From Urbifossiella limnaea (GTDB lineage Bacteria; Planctomycetota; Planctomycetia; Gemmatales; Gemmataceae), in assembly GCF_007747215.1 (NCBI RefSeq), contig NZ_CP036273.1, positions 3,456,322 to 3,520,321 on the forward strand: 64,000 nucleotides of DNA, read 5' to 3'. A program made the position numbers and the translations under genes. How positions within the stretch are numbered: the first letter of the stretch is position 1; every line of letters begins with the position of its first letter. Shown here one piece after another: positions 35,751 through 44,708 of this stretch. The notes under the pieces were generated by a model, which saw nothing but the letters and a program-made list of their open reading frames with translations, had not been told where the DNA came from and searched no databases.

Positions 35751-37430
35751 ATGAAGCCGTCGGCCGGGCGTACCCGTCTACTGTTCAACCCCCGGGCCGG
35801 CACCGCCGCCCAACTCGCCGGGCTGCTCGACCGCCTCACCGAACTCGGCGTCGAGGTCCGCGAACTGGCGCAGGGGGAGGACCTGGCCGCACTCGTGCGC
35901 GCTGCCGCCGACGAGGGTTTCGACACCGTCGCGGTCGCCGGCGGCGACGGGTCCGTGCAGGCGGCCGCGAACGGGCTGGCGACCGCGAATCGCCGCGCGA
36001 CACTGGCCGTGCTCCCGCTCGGCACCGGCAACGACTTCTGCCGCACGATGGCGATTCCGCTCGACCCGCTAGCCGCGGCTGAACTCTTGCTCACCGGCAC
36101 GCCGCGGGACGTGGACGTGCTCCGCGTAGAGGGCGGGGACCGAGAATACCTCATCAACGCCGCGACGGGCGGCTTCAGCGGCCAGGTGGCGGCCGAAGTA
36201 ACTTCGGAGCTCAAGGCCGCGTGGGGGCCGCTGGCGTACCTCCGTGGGGCTCTCGGCCCCGTCACCGACCCGCCGACGTACCGCCTCACCGTGAGGTTCG
36301 ACGACGGCCCGCCGAAGTGGCACGACGTGCTAAACGTGGTCGTGGCCAACGCCCGGAGCGCGGCCGGCGGCTTCATCGTGGCACCGGGTGCGAACCCCGA
36401 GGACGGCCTGCTCGACGTAGTCTTTGTTCACGCCGCTGACACCCTCGACCTGTCCGTCGTCGCCGCCCGGCTCATGCACGGCGACTACACGCACGACGAG
36501 AACGTGACGCACCTCCGTGCGCGGTCGGTGGCGATCGAATCCGACCCGCCGATACCGATGAGTTTGGACGGCGAGAGGTGTGAGTGCGGGCGCGTACTCT
36601 TCACCGTAGTGCCGAAGGCGGTGCGCGTGCTCGCAGGCCCGGGCTACGAGCCGGAGCCGACGCGAGAATCGCCGGTGGAAGCGGACGGTACCGAGGAGTT
36701 GCCGGTGGCGGCGGACGGGCGCGTCGGCAATCGCCTGTTCGGCTTCCTCACGGCTGTGCTGTTGCTTACGAAGCGGACCCCGAGGTGGGCCGCCGCCGGG
36801 CTGGGCCTCGCGTCGCTGGCGGTCGTCGCGCTCGCCTGGCTGGCGCGGGGCGTCGGCAACAACGAACTGCGTGCCTGGGATGAGAGCGTCGCAAATTCCC
36901 TGCACGCGGGCGCGACTCCGGCGCTCGACCGGGTGGCCGTCGTAGCAACGTGGCCCGGCGACGCTTCCGGCACCGCTGTGCTCACGATCGGGTGCCTCGG
37001 CGGCTTCCTGTGGCGGAAACACTATCTGACCGCGGCCGCGTTCGGTGCCGTGCTCGGCGGTGTCGTCGTACTGGAACTCCTGTTGAAGCCGCTGTTCGGA
37101 ATTGCCCGCCCTGACCTGTTCCCGCGGACCGTCGAGGCGGACGGCTTCAGCTTCCCGAGCGGGCACGCGCTCCGCGGCGTCGGGCTGTTCGGCTTCCTTG
37201 CGGCGTTGTGTGTCATCCGGGGCTGGGAGCAGAAGCGGTTCGGCTGGTGGCTCGTCGCGGTTGCTTGTTCAGGAGTCGCGGTTGGCGTGTGCTGGAGCCG
37301 CGTCTATCTCGGCGTCCACTGGCCGACCGACGTGATCGCCGGGGCTCTCGCCGCGGCGGCCTGGGCGGCGGCTTGCCTGATGGCGCGTCGGTACGCGACC
37401 GACCGAACGAAGCGGCCGCGTGCCGCCTAG
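35751..37430 (+). CDS. Fusion of diacylglycerol/lipid kinase and PAP2 phosphatase
   Basis: 559 residues. Residues 1-~300 are a DAGK/sphingosine-kinase catalytic domain: RLLFNPRAG at the start, VAVAGGDGSVQAAANGL near 62 (nucleotide loop GGDGS) and AVLPLGTGNDFCRTMAIP near 86. After a ~40-residue linker, about six membrane segments from ~345 carry a complete PAP2 active site: KPLFGIARP near 446, FPSGHALRG near 468 and SRVYLGVHWPTD near 516. The enzyme would be able to phosphorylate a lipid and dephosphorylate a lipid phosphate or polyprenyl diphosphate. The ATG at 35751 precedes the kinase N-terminus directly. Confidence 0.88.
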   Translation: MKPSAGRTRLLFNPRAGTAAQLAGLLDRLTELGVEVRELAQGEDLAALVRAAADEGFDTVAVAGGDGSVQAAANGLATANRRATLAVLPLGTGNDFCRTMAIPLDPLAAAELLLTGTPRDVDVLRVEGGDREYLINAATGGFSGQVAAEVTSELKAAWGPLAYLRGALGPVTDPPTYRLTVRFDDGPPKWHDVLNVVVANARSAAGGFIVAPGANPEDGLLDVVFVHAADTLDLSVVAARLMHGDYTHDENVTHLRARSVAIESDPPIPMSLDGERCECGRVLFTVVPKAVRVLAGPGYEPEPTRESPVEADGTEELPVAADGRVGNRLFGFLTAVLLLTKRTPRWAAAGLGLASLAVVALAWLARGVGNNELRAWDESVANSLHAGATPALDRVAVVATWPGDASGTAVLTIGCLGGFLWRKHYLTAAAFGAVLGGVVVLELLLKPLFGIARPDLFPRTVEADGFSFPSGHALRGVGLFGFLAALCVIRGWEQKRFGWWLVAVACSGVAVGVCWSRVYLGVHWPTDVIAGALAAAAWAAACLMARRYATDRTKRPRAA

Positions 37431-37480
37431 CGTCCGTTGACGCCAAGCCGCACGCGGCCGCAGAACCGTTATGACCCGGC

Positions 37481-37603
37481 CTACCAGTTCGTACACCCGC
37501 CCCACAGCAGGGCGATGATGATGATCGGCAGCGGCAGCCCGAGCAGCCACGCGGCCAGGCCGTACTTGATCTTCCCGTCTCGCGTCTCGTCGTGCGGCGT
37601 CAT
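37481..37603 (-). CDS. 40-residue single-span membrane peptide
   Basis: The peptide starts MTPHDETRDGKIKYGLAAWL. A charged N-terminal 13 residues are followed by one hydrophobic segment (LAAWLLGLPLPIIIIALLW) and a short C-terminal tail GGCTNW. A perfect AGGAGG ribosome-binding site (37611-37616 on the complement) lies seven bases upstream, strong support that it is translated. It sits between the DAGK-PAP2 fusion and the PiT transporter as an independent gene. Role unknown; size and topology fit small membrane-complex subunits or modulators. The flanks 37431-37480 and 37604-37812 hold no other gene that I can see. Confidence 0.6.
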   Translation of the reverse strand: MTPHDETRDGKIKYGLAAWLLGLPLPIIIIALLWGGCTNW

Positions 37604-37812
37604 ATCGTTTCCTCCTGTGCGAGGGCTGCGGCTCGGCCCGCGATTCGGTCGCGGGTCGGATGCCGGTTAGAAATGCTAAGGGCGTGCCGAACCGGTCGCG
37701 CCGGCGACGTCCGCCGGGATTCGCGCGTGGCCGACCGATTCGAGGTACCCCCGACGGCAGTCCAGCCGTACCCTCAGTACCACCCCCCGCCCGCTACTTG
37801 GACGAGGTGCCG

Positions 37813-39210
37813 ATGTCCTTCTGGGACGCCGCCGCCGCCCTGCCGACGGTCCCCCTCCTGTGCCTGTGCGTCGCCCTGCTCGTGGCCTTCGGGTTCGAGT
37901 TCATCAACGGCTTCCACGACACCGCCAACGCCGTCACCACCGTCATCTACACGCGGACGATGCGGCCGACGCCGGCCGTGCTGTACTCCGGCGTCATGAA
38001 CTTCTTCGGCGCCGCCATGACCGTCGTGGTCGGCACGGCAGCGGTTGCGTTTAGTGTCGTCAATCTCTTGCCCGTGGACTTGCTCGCGGAGGCCAACTCG
38101 AACGCCGCGCTGGTGACCGTTCTGGCGCTGCTGCTGGCCGGCGTCGGCTGGAACCTCGGGACGTGGTACCTGGGCCTGCCGGTGAGCAGTTCGCACACGC
38201 TGATCGGCTCGATCCTCGGCGTCGGCATCGCCAACGGGTTGTGGAACGGGGCCGGCATCGGAGGCGTGAACTGGGGCAAGGCCGGCGAGGTCGGGCTCGG
38301 CTTGCTGCTGTCGCCGATGGTCGGGTTCTTCTGTGCCGGCGCCCTGTTGTTGGTGATGAAGCGCGTCTTCCGCGACCCGCGGCTGTACGCCCCGCCGGCC
38401 GACGGCGACGCCCCGCCGCGTTGGGTTCGCGGCGTGCTAATCCTCACCTGCGGCGGCGTCAGCTTCGCCCACGGCTCGAACGACGGGCAGAAGGGGATGG
38501 GCCTGCTGCTCCTCGTGCTTATCGGCTTCCTGCCGGCGCACTACGCCCTCGACACCAACAACCCCGGCGAGGCGAAGGACGTGGCCGCGGCCGTCGGGCC
38601 GATCCGCGCCGAGTTCGAGAAGCACAAGGCCGCGGTGCCGCCGGCGCTGGACCGCGACTTGACGTTTCTCAGCACGGTGCTGGACGGCAAGGACTCGTTC
38701 GAGCAGCTCAGCCGCGAAGCCGACGACCGCTGGGCGGTGCGACAGGCGATCTTCCGCTGCCGCCGCGCGGTGGCGGGCGCGGACCTGCCTCCGGAACTGC
38801 GGGCCGGCCTCGAGCCGCACCGCAAAACGCTGGCCGGGGCCATCGAGTTCGTGCCGATATGGGTGATCATCGGCACGGCTGTCGCACTGGGCGTCGGCAC
38901 GTGCGTCGGCTACAAGCGGATCGTGGTGACGGTGGCGGAGCGGATCGGCAAGTCGCACCTGACCTACGCCCAGGGCGCGGCCGCCGAGGCTGTGGCGGCC
39001 GCGACGATCTCGGTGGCCGACGTACTGAAGCTGCCGGTGAGTACGACTCAGGTACTGAGCAGCGGCGTGGCCGGCACGATGGCCGCGAACCGCTCCGGCA
39101 TCCAGGGCGCGACCGTGCGCCGCATCCTGATCGCGTGGGGCCTGACGCTGCCGGCCTGCATGACGCTATCGGGGCTCTTGCTGATTGTCGGCCGCGTCCT
39201 GATCGGCTGA
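37813..39210 (+). CDS. PiT-family inorganic phosphate transporter
   Basis: 465 residues with about ten membrane segments, an inner-membrane symporter for metal-phosphate. The inverted-repeat signature is visible twice: FINGFHDTANAVTTVIYT near residues 35-52 and SFAHGSNDGQKGMG near 217-230. PVSSSHTLIGSILGVGIANG near 124 and PVSTTQVLSSGVAGTMAANR near 408 are the matching repeat blocks. A ~110-residue soluble insertion lies between (about 250-360), as in the longer PiT group. No PhoU-like gene (DUF47) is adjacent. Confidence 0.93.
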   Translation: MSFWDAAAALPTVPLLCLCVALLVAFGFEFINGFHDTANAVTTVIYTRTMRPTPAVLYSGVMNFFGAAMTVVVGTAAVAFSVVNLLPVDLLAEANSNAALVTVLALLLAGVGWNLGTWYLGLPVSSSHTLIGSILGVGIANGLWNGAGIGGVNWGKAGEVGLGLLLSPMVGFFCAGALLLVMKRVFRDPRLYAPPADGDAPPRWVRGVLILTCGGVSFAHGSNDGQKGMGLLLLVLIGFLPAHYALDTNNPGEAKDVAAAVGPIRAEFEKHKAAVPPALDRDLTFLSTVLDGKDSFEQLSREADDRWAVRQAIFRCRRAVAGADLPPELRAGLEPHRKTLAGAIEFVPIWVIIGTAVALGVGTCVGYKRIVVTVAERIGKSHLTYAQGAAAEAVAAATISVADVLKLPVSTTQVLSSGVAGTMAANRSGIQGATVRRILIAWGLTLPACMTLSGLLLIVGRVLIG

Positions 39211-39230
39211 CGACGGTGGCCTCGGCGCCG

Positions 39231-40481
39231 TCACTTCAGCCACACGTCGGCGAAGTCCATGTACGTCTTCCAGTCCGGCGGCGTCATCGCGTGCTTGCCG
39301 GGGCGAATCCAGTAGCCGAGCCGCGACGCCACCAGCTGGTTGTGCCCCGGCATCGCTGCTGCCGTGATGCCGTCCACGCCGTACAGCTTGTACGCCGGGG
39401 TCGCCGCCCGCAGCACCTCGAACTGGCCCGACGGGTTCGCCCACAGGTCATCGGCCGCGTTCGTGAACAGCACCGGTCGCGGGGCGCACAGCGCCACCAA
39501 CCCGTTCTGGTCGAACGGCAGCTTCGACGGGTCGGAACCGAACTGCTTGAAGTGGCCGTTGAACCAGTGCGGGAACGCCTTGTTGATCCGCTCCACCGGC
39601 TCGGCCTTCGGGTCGCTGTGCCGGCTCGGTCCGCTCCCGCCGCAGCCGGCTTGATTCGGAATCACGACAGCCAGTCGCGGGTCGAACGCCCCCGCCAGTA
39701 GCGCCGTCTTGCCGAGCCGCGAGTGACCCACCACCGCAAGGCGCCGCGCGTCGATACCGGTCGCGGTCACTAGGTAGTCCACCGCCCGGCTCACGCCCCA
39801 CGCCCACCACATGATCGTCGCCGTGTCGGCGGGGCCGCCGGTGCCGGGGGCGACGGCGCGGACGCCCTCCTTCACGTCCGGCCGGTCGGGCTGGATGTCG
39901 CCGCAATAGAACGTCGCCACGGCGTACCCGCGAGCCACGATCTCACCGAGCGGCCACGTCTCGGCCTGCTTGCCGCGGCCGGCGGCGGTCGCCTTCTCGT
40001 TCACGACGCCGGGGTAGTTTTTCGGCACCCACGCCGACGGGATGCGGACGCGCTCGTCGGTGGTCAACAGGTGGTTGCCGCCGAAGTTGGGGCCGACGAA
40101 GCAGCCGACCGGGGCGCTCGTGTTCGGCCGGGCCACCAGCAGGTACACCTTCGGCCACTCCGGGCCGCCGACGGTCAACTCGACCTCGGTGAGCGTTCCC
40201 TTGCCGTCGAACGCCTTGTCGTCGCTGAACAGAACCTTCGCCGTCACCTTCGCCGGGTCGGCGGGGCGGCGACCGTACATGTAGTGCTCGAACAGCGCCT
40301 TCAGTTCCGGCCGCCGCTTCGCCTCCCAGTCGGCCTTCGAGCCGACGCGGGTGCCGTCGAGCATGACGGTCGGGTCGGGCAGGCCGGGGCGGGTGGGGAG
40401 CTGCGCCGGCGGGGGGAAGTCGGCACGGGTGCTGGGGAGAGTCACGACGAGGGCTCCGAGCGCGGCGAGGGGGAGGCGCAT
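39231..40481 (-). CDS. Secreted CE15-like (glucuronoyl) esterase
   Basis: 416 residues with a signal peptide (PLAALGALVVTLPSTRAD). The fold is an alpha/beta hydrolase: the catalytic-Ser motif is VVGHSRLGKTALLAG near residues 250-264, whose SRxGK form is the hallmark of CE15 glucuronoyl esterases. It is followed by AVVIPNQAGCGGSGPSR. A likely catalytic His is in the C-terminal MPGHNQL. CE15 enzymes cleave ester bonds between lignin or other groups and glucuronate in plant polysaccharides. It is annotated by many pipelines as acetylxylan esterase; the exact substrate is open. It follows the Gfo/Idh gene after a terminator. Confidence 0.85.
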   Translation of the reverse strand: MRLPLAALGALVVTLPSTRADFPPPAQLPTRPGLPDPTVMLDGTRVGSKADWEAKRRPELKALFEHYMYGRRPADPAKVTAKVLFSDDKAFDGKGTLTEVELTVGGPEWPKVYLLVARPNTSAPVGCFVGPNFGGNHLLTTDERVRIPSAWVPKNYPGVVNEKATAAGRGKQAETWPLGEIVARGYAVATFYCGDIQPDRPDVKEGVRAVAPGTGGPADTATIMWWAWGVSRAVDYLVTATGIDARRLAVVGHSRLGKTALLAGAFDPRLAVVIPNQAGCGGSGPSRHSDPKAEPVERINKAFPHWFNGHFKQFGSDPSKLPFDQNGLVALCAPRPVLFTNAADDLWANPSGQFEVLRAATPAYKLYGVDGITAAAMPGHNQLVASRLGYWIRPGKHAMTPPDWKTYMDFADVWLK

Positions 40482-40504
40482 GGGGAGGCTCCAGGAGAAA
40501 CGAA

Positions 40505-40534
40505 AAAGCCCGGGGACGGCCGTCCCCGGGCTTT
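40505..40534 (-). terminator. Intrinsic terminator after the Gfo/Idh gene
   Basis: AAAGCCCGGGGACG pairs perfectly with CGTCCCCGGGCTTT, a stem of about 13 bp with a short loop. On the minus strand it is followed by a T5 run, the standard intrinsic terminator form. It lies 22 bases after the stop of the oxidoreductase gene. The core repeats the hairpin at 22479-22508. Confidence 0.85.
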
Positions 40535-40555
40535 ATGGTAGCTACCGCGCCCGAA

Positions 40556-42313
40556 TCAGAGAGGCTTGCCGTACTTCGTCTCCGGCACGTCGGCGCTCTC
40601 GGGCTTGAACCAGTTGTCCTCGAACTCGATCCGCGTCCGCTTCTCCATCGCCATGTTCGCCGTGAGCGCGACGATCGCGTCGGCCATCGCCACCTCGCCG
40701 TGGCACCGCGGCAGCTTGTCGGCGTGCTTCAGCCCGTGGCCGTCGCTCGCCGCCTCGTAGCTCACCTTGTCGGTGCCCCACTGACGGATGCAGTAGGCGA
40801 AGTGCTCCATTTCGGTGCGGTAGCCGCGGACGGCGGTGTCCCACTCGTTGGTGCCGGCCGGGCCGCGGGTGAGCGTCGCGGTGCCGCCGCCGCCCCACGT
40901 GCTGCTCGCGTCGAGCGTCGGCTTGCCGCCGCCGGCCGCGCCGACCGTCAGCCGCATGTCCTTGCCGCCGCCGGCGTCGCCCTTCTTCGTCTTGTCCTTC
41001 TCCCGCCACAGGTAGACGCTCGCCTCCTTCTCCAGGAACATCGTCCCCTTGGAGCCCATCACCCACTCGCCGTAGCTCTCGAACTCGTTGGTGTTCATCG
41101 ACGAGTACGTCACCACCACGATGTCGTCGGGGTTGTTGCCGTGGTCGCGACCCTTCGGGTGGGTGCGGCCCGGAAACTCGTAGGTGACGAACACCGAGTC
41201 CATGCTCTCGCGGTCATTCTTGCCGGGGCCGTAGAACCACTTCCCGCCGACGCCCGTCACCGCTAACGGCCGGGCGTGGCCGAGGATGATGGACGAGGCG
41301 TCGAGCTGGTGGCTGCCGAGCTCGGCCATGAGGCCGCCGCCGGCCGACTCCGAGATGCGCCAGCGGATCAGCTCGGCCACGTCCTTGAAGCCGTACTTCT
41401 TGGGGTCGCCGAACGCCAGGGTGTCGAGCTTGCTCTTGGGGAGCGCCTCGGCGTCCTTTTTCAGCACCGGCTTGTACCAGCCGTCCACGTACTTCGGCAG
41501 GTCGAACCCGTCGGCGAACGCGGCCTTCTCGGCGGCGGTGTACTCGGCCGGCCACGAGTTGTTTCGGTGCCACAGGGCGCGGATGAACTTGATGTCGCCG
41601 AGCACGTCGCTGTTCAGCACCTCGAGCGCCTGTGCGTACAGCGTGCTGTAGTGCCGCTGGTGGCCGATCGACAGCACCCTCCCGTTGTCCTTCGCGGCCT
41701 TGATCATGGCCTTGCAGCGGCCGATGCTGCGGGCCATCAGCTTCTCGCACAGCACGTGCAGCCCGGCCTCCAGGCACTTCTTCGTGATCGGGTCGTGGGT
41801 GTTCAGCGGGGTGGCGATGATGACCGCCTCCAGCCCCAGCCGCGACTTCGCCGCCAGCAGGTCGTCCACGTTCTCGAACTTCTCGATCTTGGCGGCCGAC
41901 GCCTCGCCGTAAACCTTGTTCAGCCCCTTCCGCGGGCCGCTGTCGCCCTTGAAGATGCGCTCCAGGTTCGACGGCCGGATGTCGCACACGGCGACGATCT
42001 CGTTGAACTCCGGGTTGTGCTCGCCGACGAGGACGCCGCCCTCGTCGCCGCAGCCGATAAGGGCCGTTTTCACGGCCTTCCCGCGAAGCGACTCGTAGCC
42101 GAAGTACACGGCCGCGGACACCGGGATGACGGCCCCGGCAGCCAGGCCCGTACGGAGCACGTCGCGGCGGGTCGGGGTGGCCGGCGTGGTCTGCGGCGAG
42201 CCGCCGACGACCATCGTGCCGTTCATCTTCCCGCCGCGGGCCAGGTCGCCGACGGCCTGCTCGAAGTTGGCCTTGCCCGTGGCCTTCTGCTCGGGCGTGA
42301 GATCGAGGGACAT
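40556..42313 (-). CDS. Gfo/Idh/MocA family oxidoreductase with exported-type leader
   Basis: 585 residues. A ~45-residue N-terminal tail precedes TRRDVLRTGLAAGAVIPVS, a twin-arginine-like leader unusually far from the N-terminus. The Rossmann domain begins VKTALIGCGDEGGVLVG near residue 80, with a GxGxxG NAD(P) loop. VLCEKLMARSIGRCKAMIKA near 185 contains the conserved EK(P) region. The C-terminal Gfo/Idh domain (~230-480) includes GGGLMAELGSHQLDASSII. Such planctomycete proteins probably act on sugars or sugar acids outside the cytoplasm. It lies downstream of DoxX and ApbE on the same strand. Confidence 0.9.
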   Translation of the reverse strand: MSLDLTPEQKATGKANFEQAVGDLARGGKMNGTMVVGGSPQTTPATPTRRDVLRTGLAAGAVIPVSAAVYFGYESLRGKAVKTALIGCGDEGGVLVGEHNPEFNEIVAVCDIRPSNLERIFKGDSGPRKGLNKVYGEASAAKIEKFENVDDLLAAKSRLGLEAVIIATPLNTHDPITKKCLEAGLHVLCEKLMARSIGRCKAMIKAAKDNGRVLSIGHQRHYSTLYAQALEVLNSDVLGDIKFIRALWHRNNSWPAEYTAAEKAAFADGFDLPKYVDGWYKPVLKKDAEALPKSKLDTLAFGDPKKYGFKDVAELIRWRISESAGGGLMAELGSHQLDASSIILGHARPLAVTGVGGKWFYGPGKNDRESMDSVFVTYEFPGRTHPKGRDHGNNPDDIVVVTYSSMNTNEFESYGEWVMGSKGTMFLEKEASVYLWREKDKTKKGDAGGGKDMRLTVGAAGGGKPTLDASSTWGGGGTATLTRGPAGTNEWDTAVRGYRTEMEHFAYCIRQWGTDKVSYEAASDGHGLKHADKLPRCHGEVAMADAIVALTANMAMEKRTRIEFEDNWFKPESADVPETKYGKPL

Positions 42314-42376
42314 CGTGAACTCCGGGGAGTGAGTGTTTCACTGAACCGGCGGCGTCAGCCGTCGGGGTGGGGTTCG

Positions 42377-43663
42377 TCAGGCGACCGGCCGCTCGTCCGG
42401 CCGGGCGCGGCAGCACACGCGGCCGATCAGCGCGTCGAGCCCGAGCCAGCGGCCCGTGGGGAAGCTGGCGATCGTCAGCAGCGCGACCGCCTCGATGACA
42501 TTCTTGTTGATGAAGAGCGGGTTCCCCTCGGTGTTCGGCGGGAGCGGGTACCACGGGAACGGCGGGTGCGCCAGGTACGTCATCACCAGAAACCCGGCCG
42601 CCAGGACGCACGACAGCCGCGTGAGTAGCCCGCCCATGAGACACGCCCCGACGCCGACCAGGAACCACATCGTCACGCCGTCCATCGTCTTGCCGAGGCT
42701 CTTGACCGGTTCGTCCTTCGAGTCGTCGCCGAGCGCCTTGCGCAGGTCGGCGACGTAGTCGTCGGCGTCCTTCGCCAGCGCCGCCTCCGCCGCGATGATG
42801 TCCGACCGGATCTCGGCGATCCGTTTCGACTCGATGCCGTTCCCTTGACCCAGGTCGGCGCCGAGCTTGGCTTCCTCTTCTCGCAACATGTTGCGAAGGC
42901 GGTCGATGTGTGCCAGCCGCTCGGGTGCGCTTTGCGGGGCGGCGCCAGTGATGAACTTGACCGTCACGTCCCGCCGGTCGGCGCCGTGAACCCACGCCGC
43001 GTAGGCGGCCTTCGCCCCGACGACACGCTTCGGCGCCTCGGCGTCAGCAGACGCGGCCAGCTTGTCGGCGGCCTCACGCGCCTTCGCCGCCTTCTTCGTC
43101 ACCGCGTCCTTTTCGCCTTTGGCTTGCTTCTCCGCCATCTTGTACTGCTTGATCTCGGCCTCGGCGTCGGCCAGCCCCTTCTTCTCGGCGGCGTCCGCGG
43201 CCTTTTTGTCGGCCGCGGCCTCGGCCTTGATCGCCGCCACGACCTTCTCCAGCGGCACGTCGCCGAGCTTCTTCGCCACCGACGCCGGGCACGCCTCCGC
43301 CTGCTGCTCCACCGGCAGGGCGTCGAACGCCGCCGGAGTGATTTCCTTCGTCGGCCGAACCCGGTCGGCGAAGACGGCGCCGGGGTCGCTGAACGTCTGA
43401 CGCATCTTCTCGCCGAGCGGCCCGGGGGCGACCTTGAAGTACGGCTCACTACTGAACACGCGAACCGTCTCGCTCGGCCCGTGGTTCACGGAGTGGAGCT
43501 TGTGCAGCCCCTCGAACAGGAAGTGCCAGCCGATCGACAGCCTGAGCGCCAGGAGGAACAGGACGCGCGGCGACCACTGGTTTTGGGCGGTGGCGACGAT
43601 CAGCGCCAGGGCGGTGCCGGCGAGGCCGGCGTACATCAGGGCGGGGAGGTATTCGGTCGGCAT
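42377..43663 (-). CDS. DoxX-like membrane protein with large coiled-coil insertion
   Basis: 428 residues. Residues 30-60 (SPRVLFLLALRLSIGWHFLF) are the first DoxX membrane segment. The other segments come only after ~330 (VTMWFLVGVGACLMGGLLTR; LSCVLAAGFLVMTYLAHPPF; AVALLTIASFPTGRWLGLDA). Between them lies a ~260-residue hydrophilic, Ala/Lys/Glu-rich stretch that looks like coiled coil. Ordinary DoxX proteins are about 130-180 residues without it. Likely a quinone- or redox-linked membrane subunit with a periplasmic arm. The ApbE flavin transferase gene is 14 bases upstream, consistent with membrane redox chemistry. Confidence 0.8.
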   Translation of the reverse strand: MPTEYLPALMYAGLAGTALALIVATAQNQWSPRVLFLLALRLSIGWHFLFEGLHKLHSVNHGPSETVRVFSSEPYFKVAPGPLGEKMRQTFSDPGAVFADRVRPTKEITPAAFDALPVEQQAEACPASVAKKLGDVPLEKVVAAIKAEAAADKKAADAAEKKGLADAEAEIKQYKMAEKQAKGEKDAVTKKAAKAREAADKLAASADAEAPKRVVGAKAAYAAWVHGADRRDVTVKFITGAAPQSAPERLAHIDRLRNMLREEEAKLGADLGQGNGIESKRIAEIRSDIIAAEAALAKDADDYVADLRKALGDDSKDEPVKSLGKTMDGVTMWFLVGVGACLMGGLLTRLSCVLAAGFLVMTYLAHPPFPWYPLPPNTEGNPLFINKNVIEAVALLTIASFPTGRWLGLDALIGRVCCRARPDERPVA

Positions 43664-43677
43664 CGGGTTCGGCTCGG

Positions 43678-44655
43678 CTACGCGGGGTCGGGCGGGGCGT
43701 ACTCGTCCGGGGCGAGGTTGAACACCTGGGGCGTGTCCGCGTCGTCTTCCAGGACGACGAGCCCGAGCTGCGGGCGGGTGCGGCTGAGGCGGTCGGCGAG
43801 GGCGGGGCCGGCGACGAACGCCGCGGTGGACATCGCGTCGGCCTCGGCTGCGGTCGGGGCGGTGGCGCTGGCCGCGGCGGTGCCCTCAGCCGGGCGACCC
43901 GTGCGGGGGTCGAGCACGTGCCCGTATTTCCGCCCATTGTACTCGAAAAACTGGAACGTGGCCGCCGACGTTCCCAGCCCGCGGTCGTTCAGGTAGACCA
44001 CACCCAGCGACCGGTCTACGCTCGGGTGGCGAAGGCGAACCGGCCAGCCGCGCGGGTCGTCCGGTGGGGTGCCGAGCGCCAATACGCTGCTGCCGCCGCC
44101 GTGGAGCAGGGCGGAGTGGATGCCCCAGTCGCGCCGCAGCACCTCAGCCGCGCGGTCGAGGGCGTAGCCTTTGCCTACGGCGCCCATGTTGAGCTCCAGC
44201 CCCACGGCGCGGAACCGCACGGCGTTCTCGCTCAGCACGACGTGCCGCATGCCGGTGCGGCTCATGGCGTCGGCCTGTTCGCGCGCCGTGGGGACGCGCC
44301 CCTCGCGGCGGTAGAAGCCCCACGCCTTGATCAGCGCGCCGGCAGCGATGTCGAAGGCGCCGTCCGACTCGCGCGTCCACCCCGCGCAGCGGGACAGTAA
44401 CTCGAACAGTCGCGGTTCCACGTCCGCGATGCCGCTCGTGTTCAGGCGGCTGATCTCGCTGTGGTCGCGGTAGACGGTGAGCTGATCCTCCAACTCGTCG
44501 ATCACGTCGAGCGCCGCCTCGGCGGCGGGGACGGCGTAGCGGGTGCCGAACGGGAGGGCGACCTCGAACGTGGTGGCCATCGCCCGGCGGGACGCGCGGA
44601 GGAGCGCGAAGCCGCTCGGCGGGGCGGGGTCGTCGGGGAACAGCAGATCGAGCAT
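43678..44655 (-). CDS. apbE: ApbE-family FAD:protein FMN transferase
   Basis: About 325 residues from the ATG giving MLDLLFPDDPAPPSG. ApbE attaches FMN to Thr or Ser of exported flavoproteins. Family blocks seen are RAMATTFEVALPFGTRY near 25, SEISRLNTSG near 65, LNMGAVGKGYALDRAAEVLR near 172 and GHVLDPRTGRPAEG near 252, with the Mg-binding AAEADAMSTAAFV near 277. No signal peptide or lipobox is seen at this start. It precedes the DoxX gene by 14 bases; no obvious flavoprotein substrate is in the window. Confidence 0.92.
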   Translation of the reverse strand: MLDLLFPDDPAPPSGFALLRASRRAMATTFEVALPFGTRYAVPAAEAALDVIDELEDQLTVYRDHSEISRLNTSGIADVEPRLFELLSRCAGWTRESDGAFDIAAGALIKAWGFYRREGRVPTAREQADAMSRTGMRHVVLSENAVRFRAVGLELNMGAVGKGYALDRAAEVLRRDWGIHSALLHGGGSSVLALGTPPDDPRGWPVRLRHPSVDRSLGVVYLNDRGLGTSAATFQFFEYNGRKYGHVLDPRTGRPAEGTAAASATAPTAAEADAMSTAAFVAGPALADRLSRTRPQLGLVVLEDDADTPQVFNLAPDEYAPPDPA

Positions 44656-44708
44656 CGACCCGGCCGCGAGGGGAGGGCGGTCACCGCAAGTGTACAGAGC
44701 CAGGCCTA

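Noticed and set aside
33566-36376. A single 936-codon minus-strand frame that would extend the BatA-like gene far upstream
   Set aside because: The upstream half is antisense or out of frame to the second VWA gene and the lipid kinase fusion. The ATGA overlap at 34672-34675 marks the true start.
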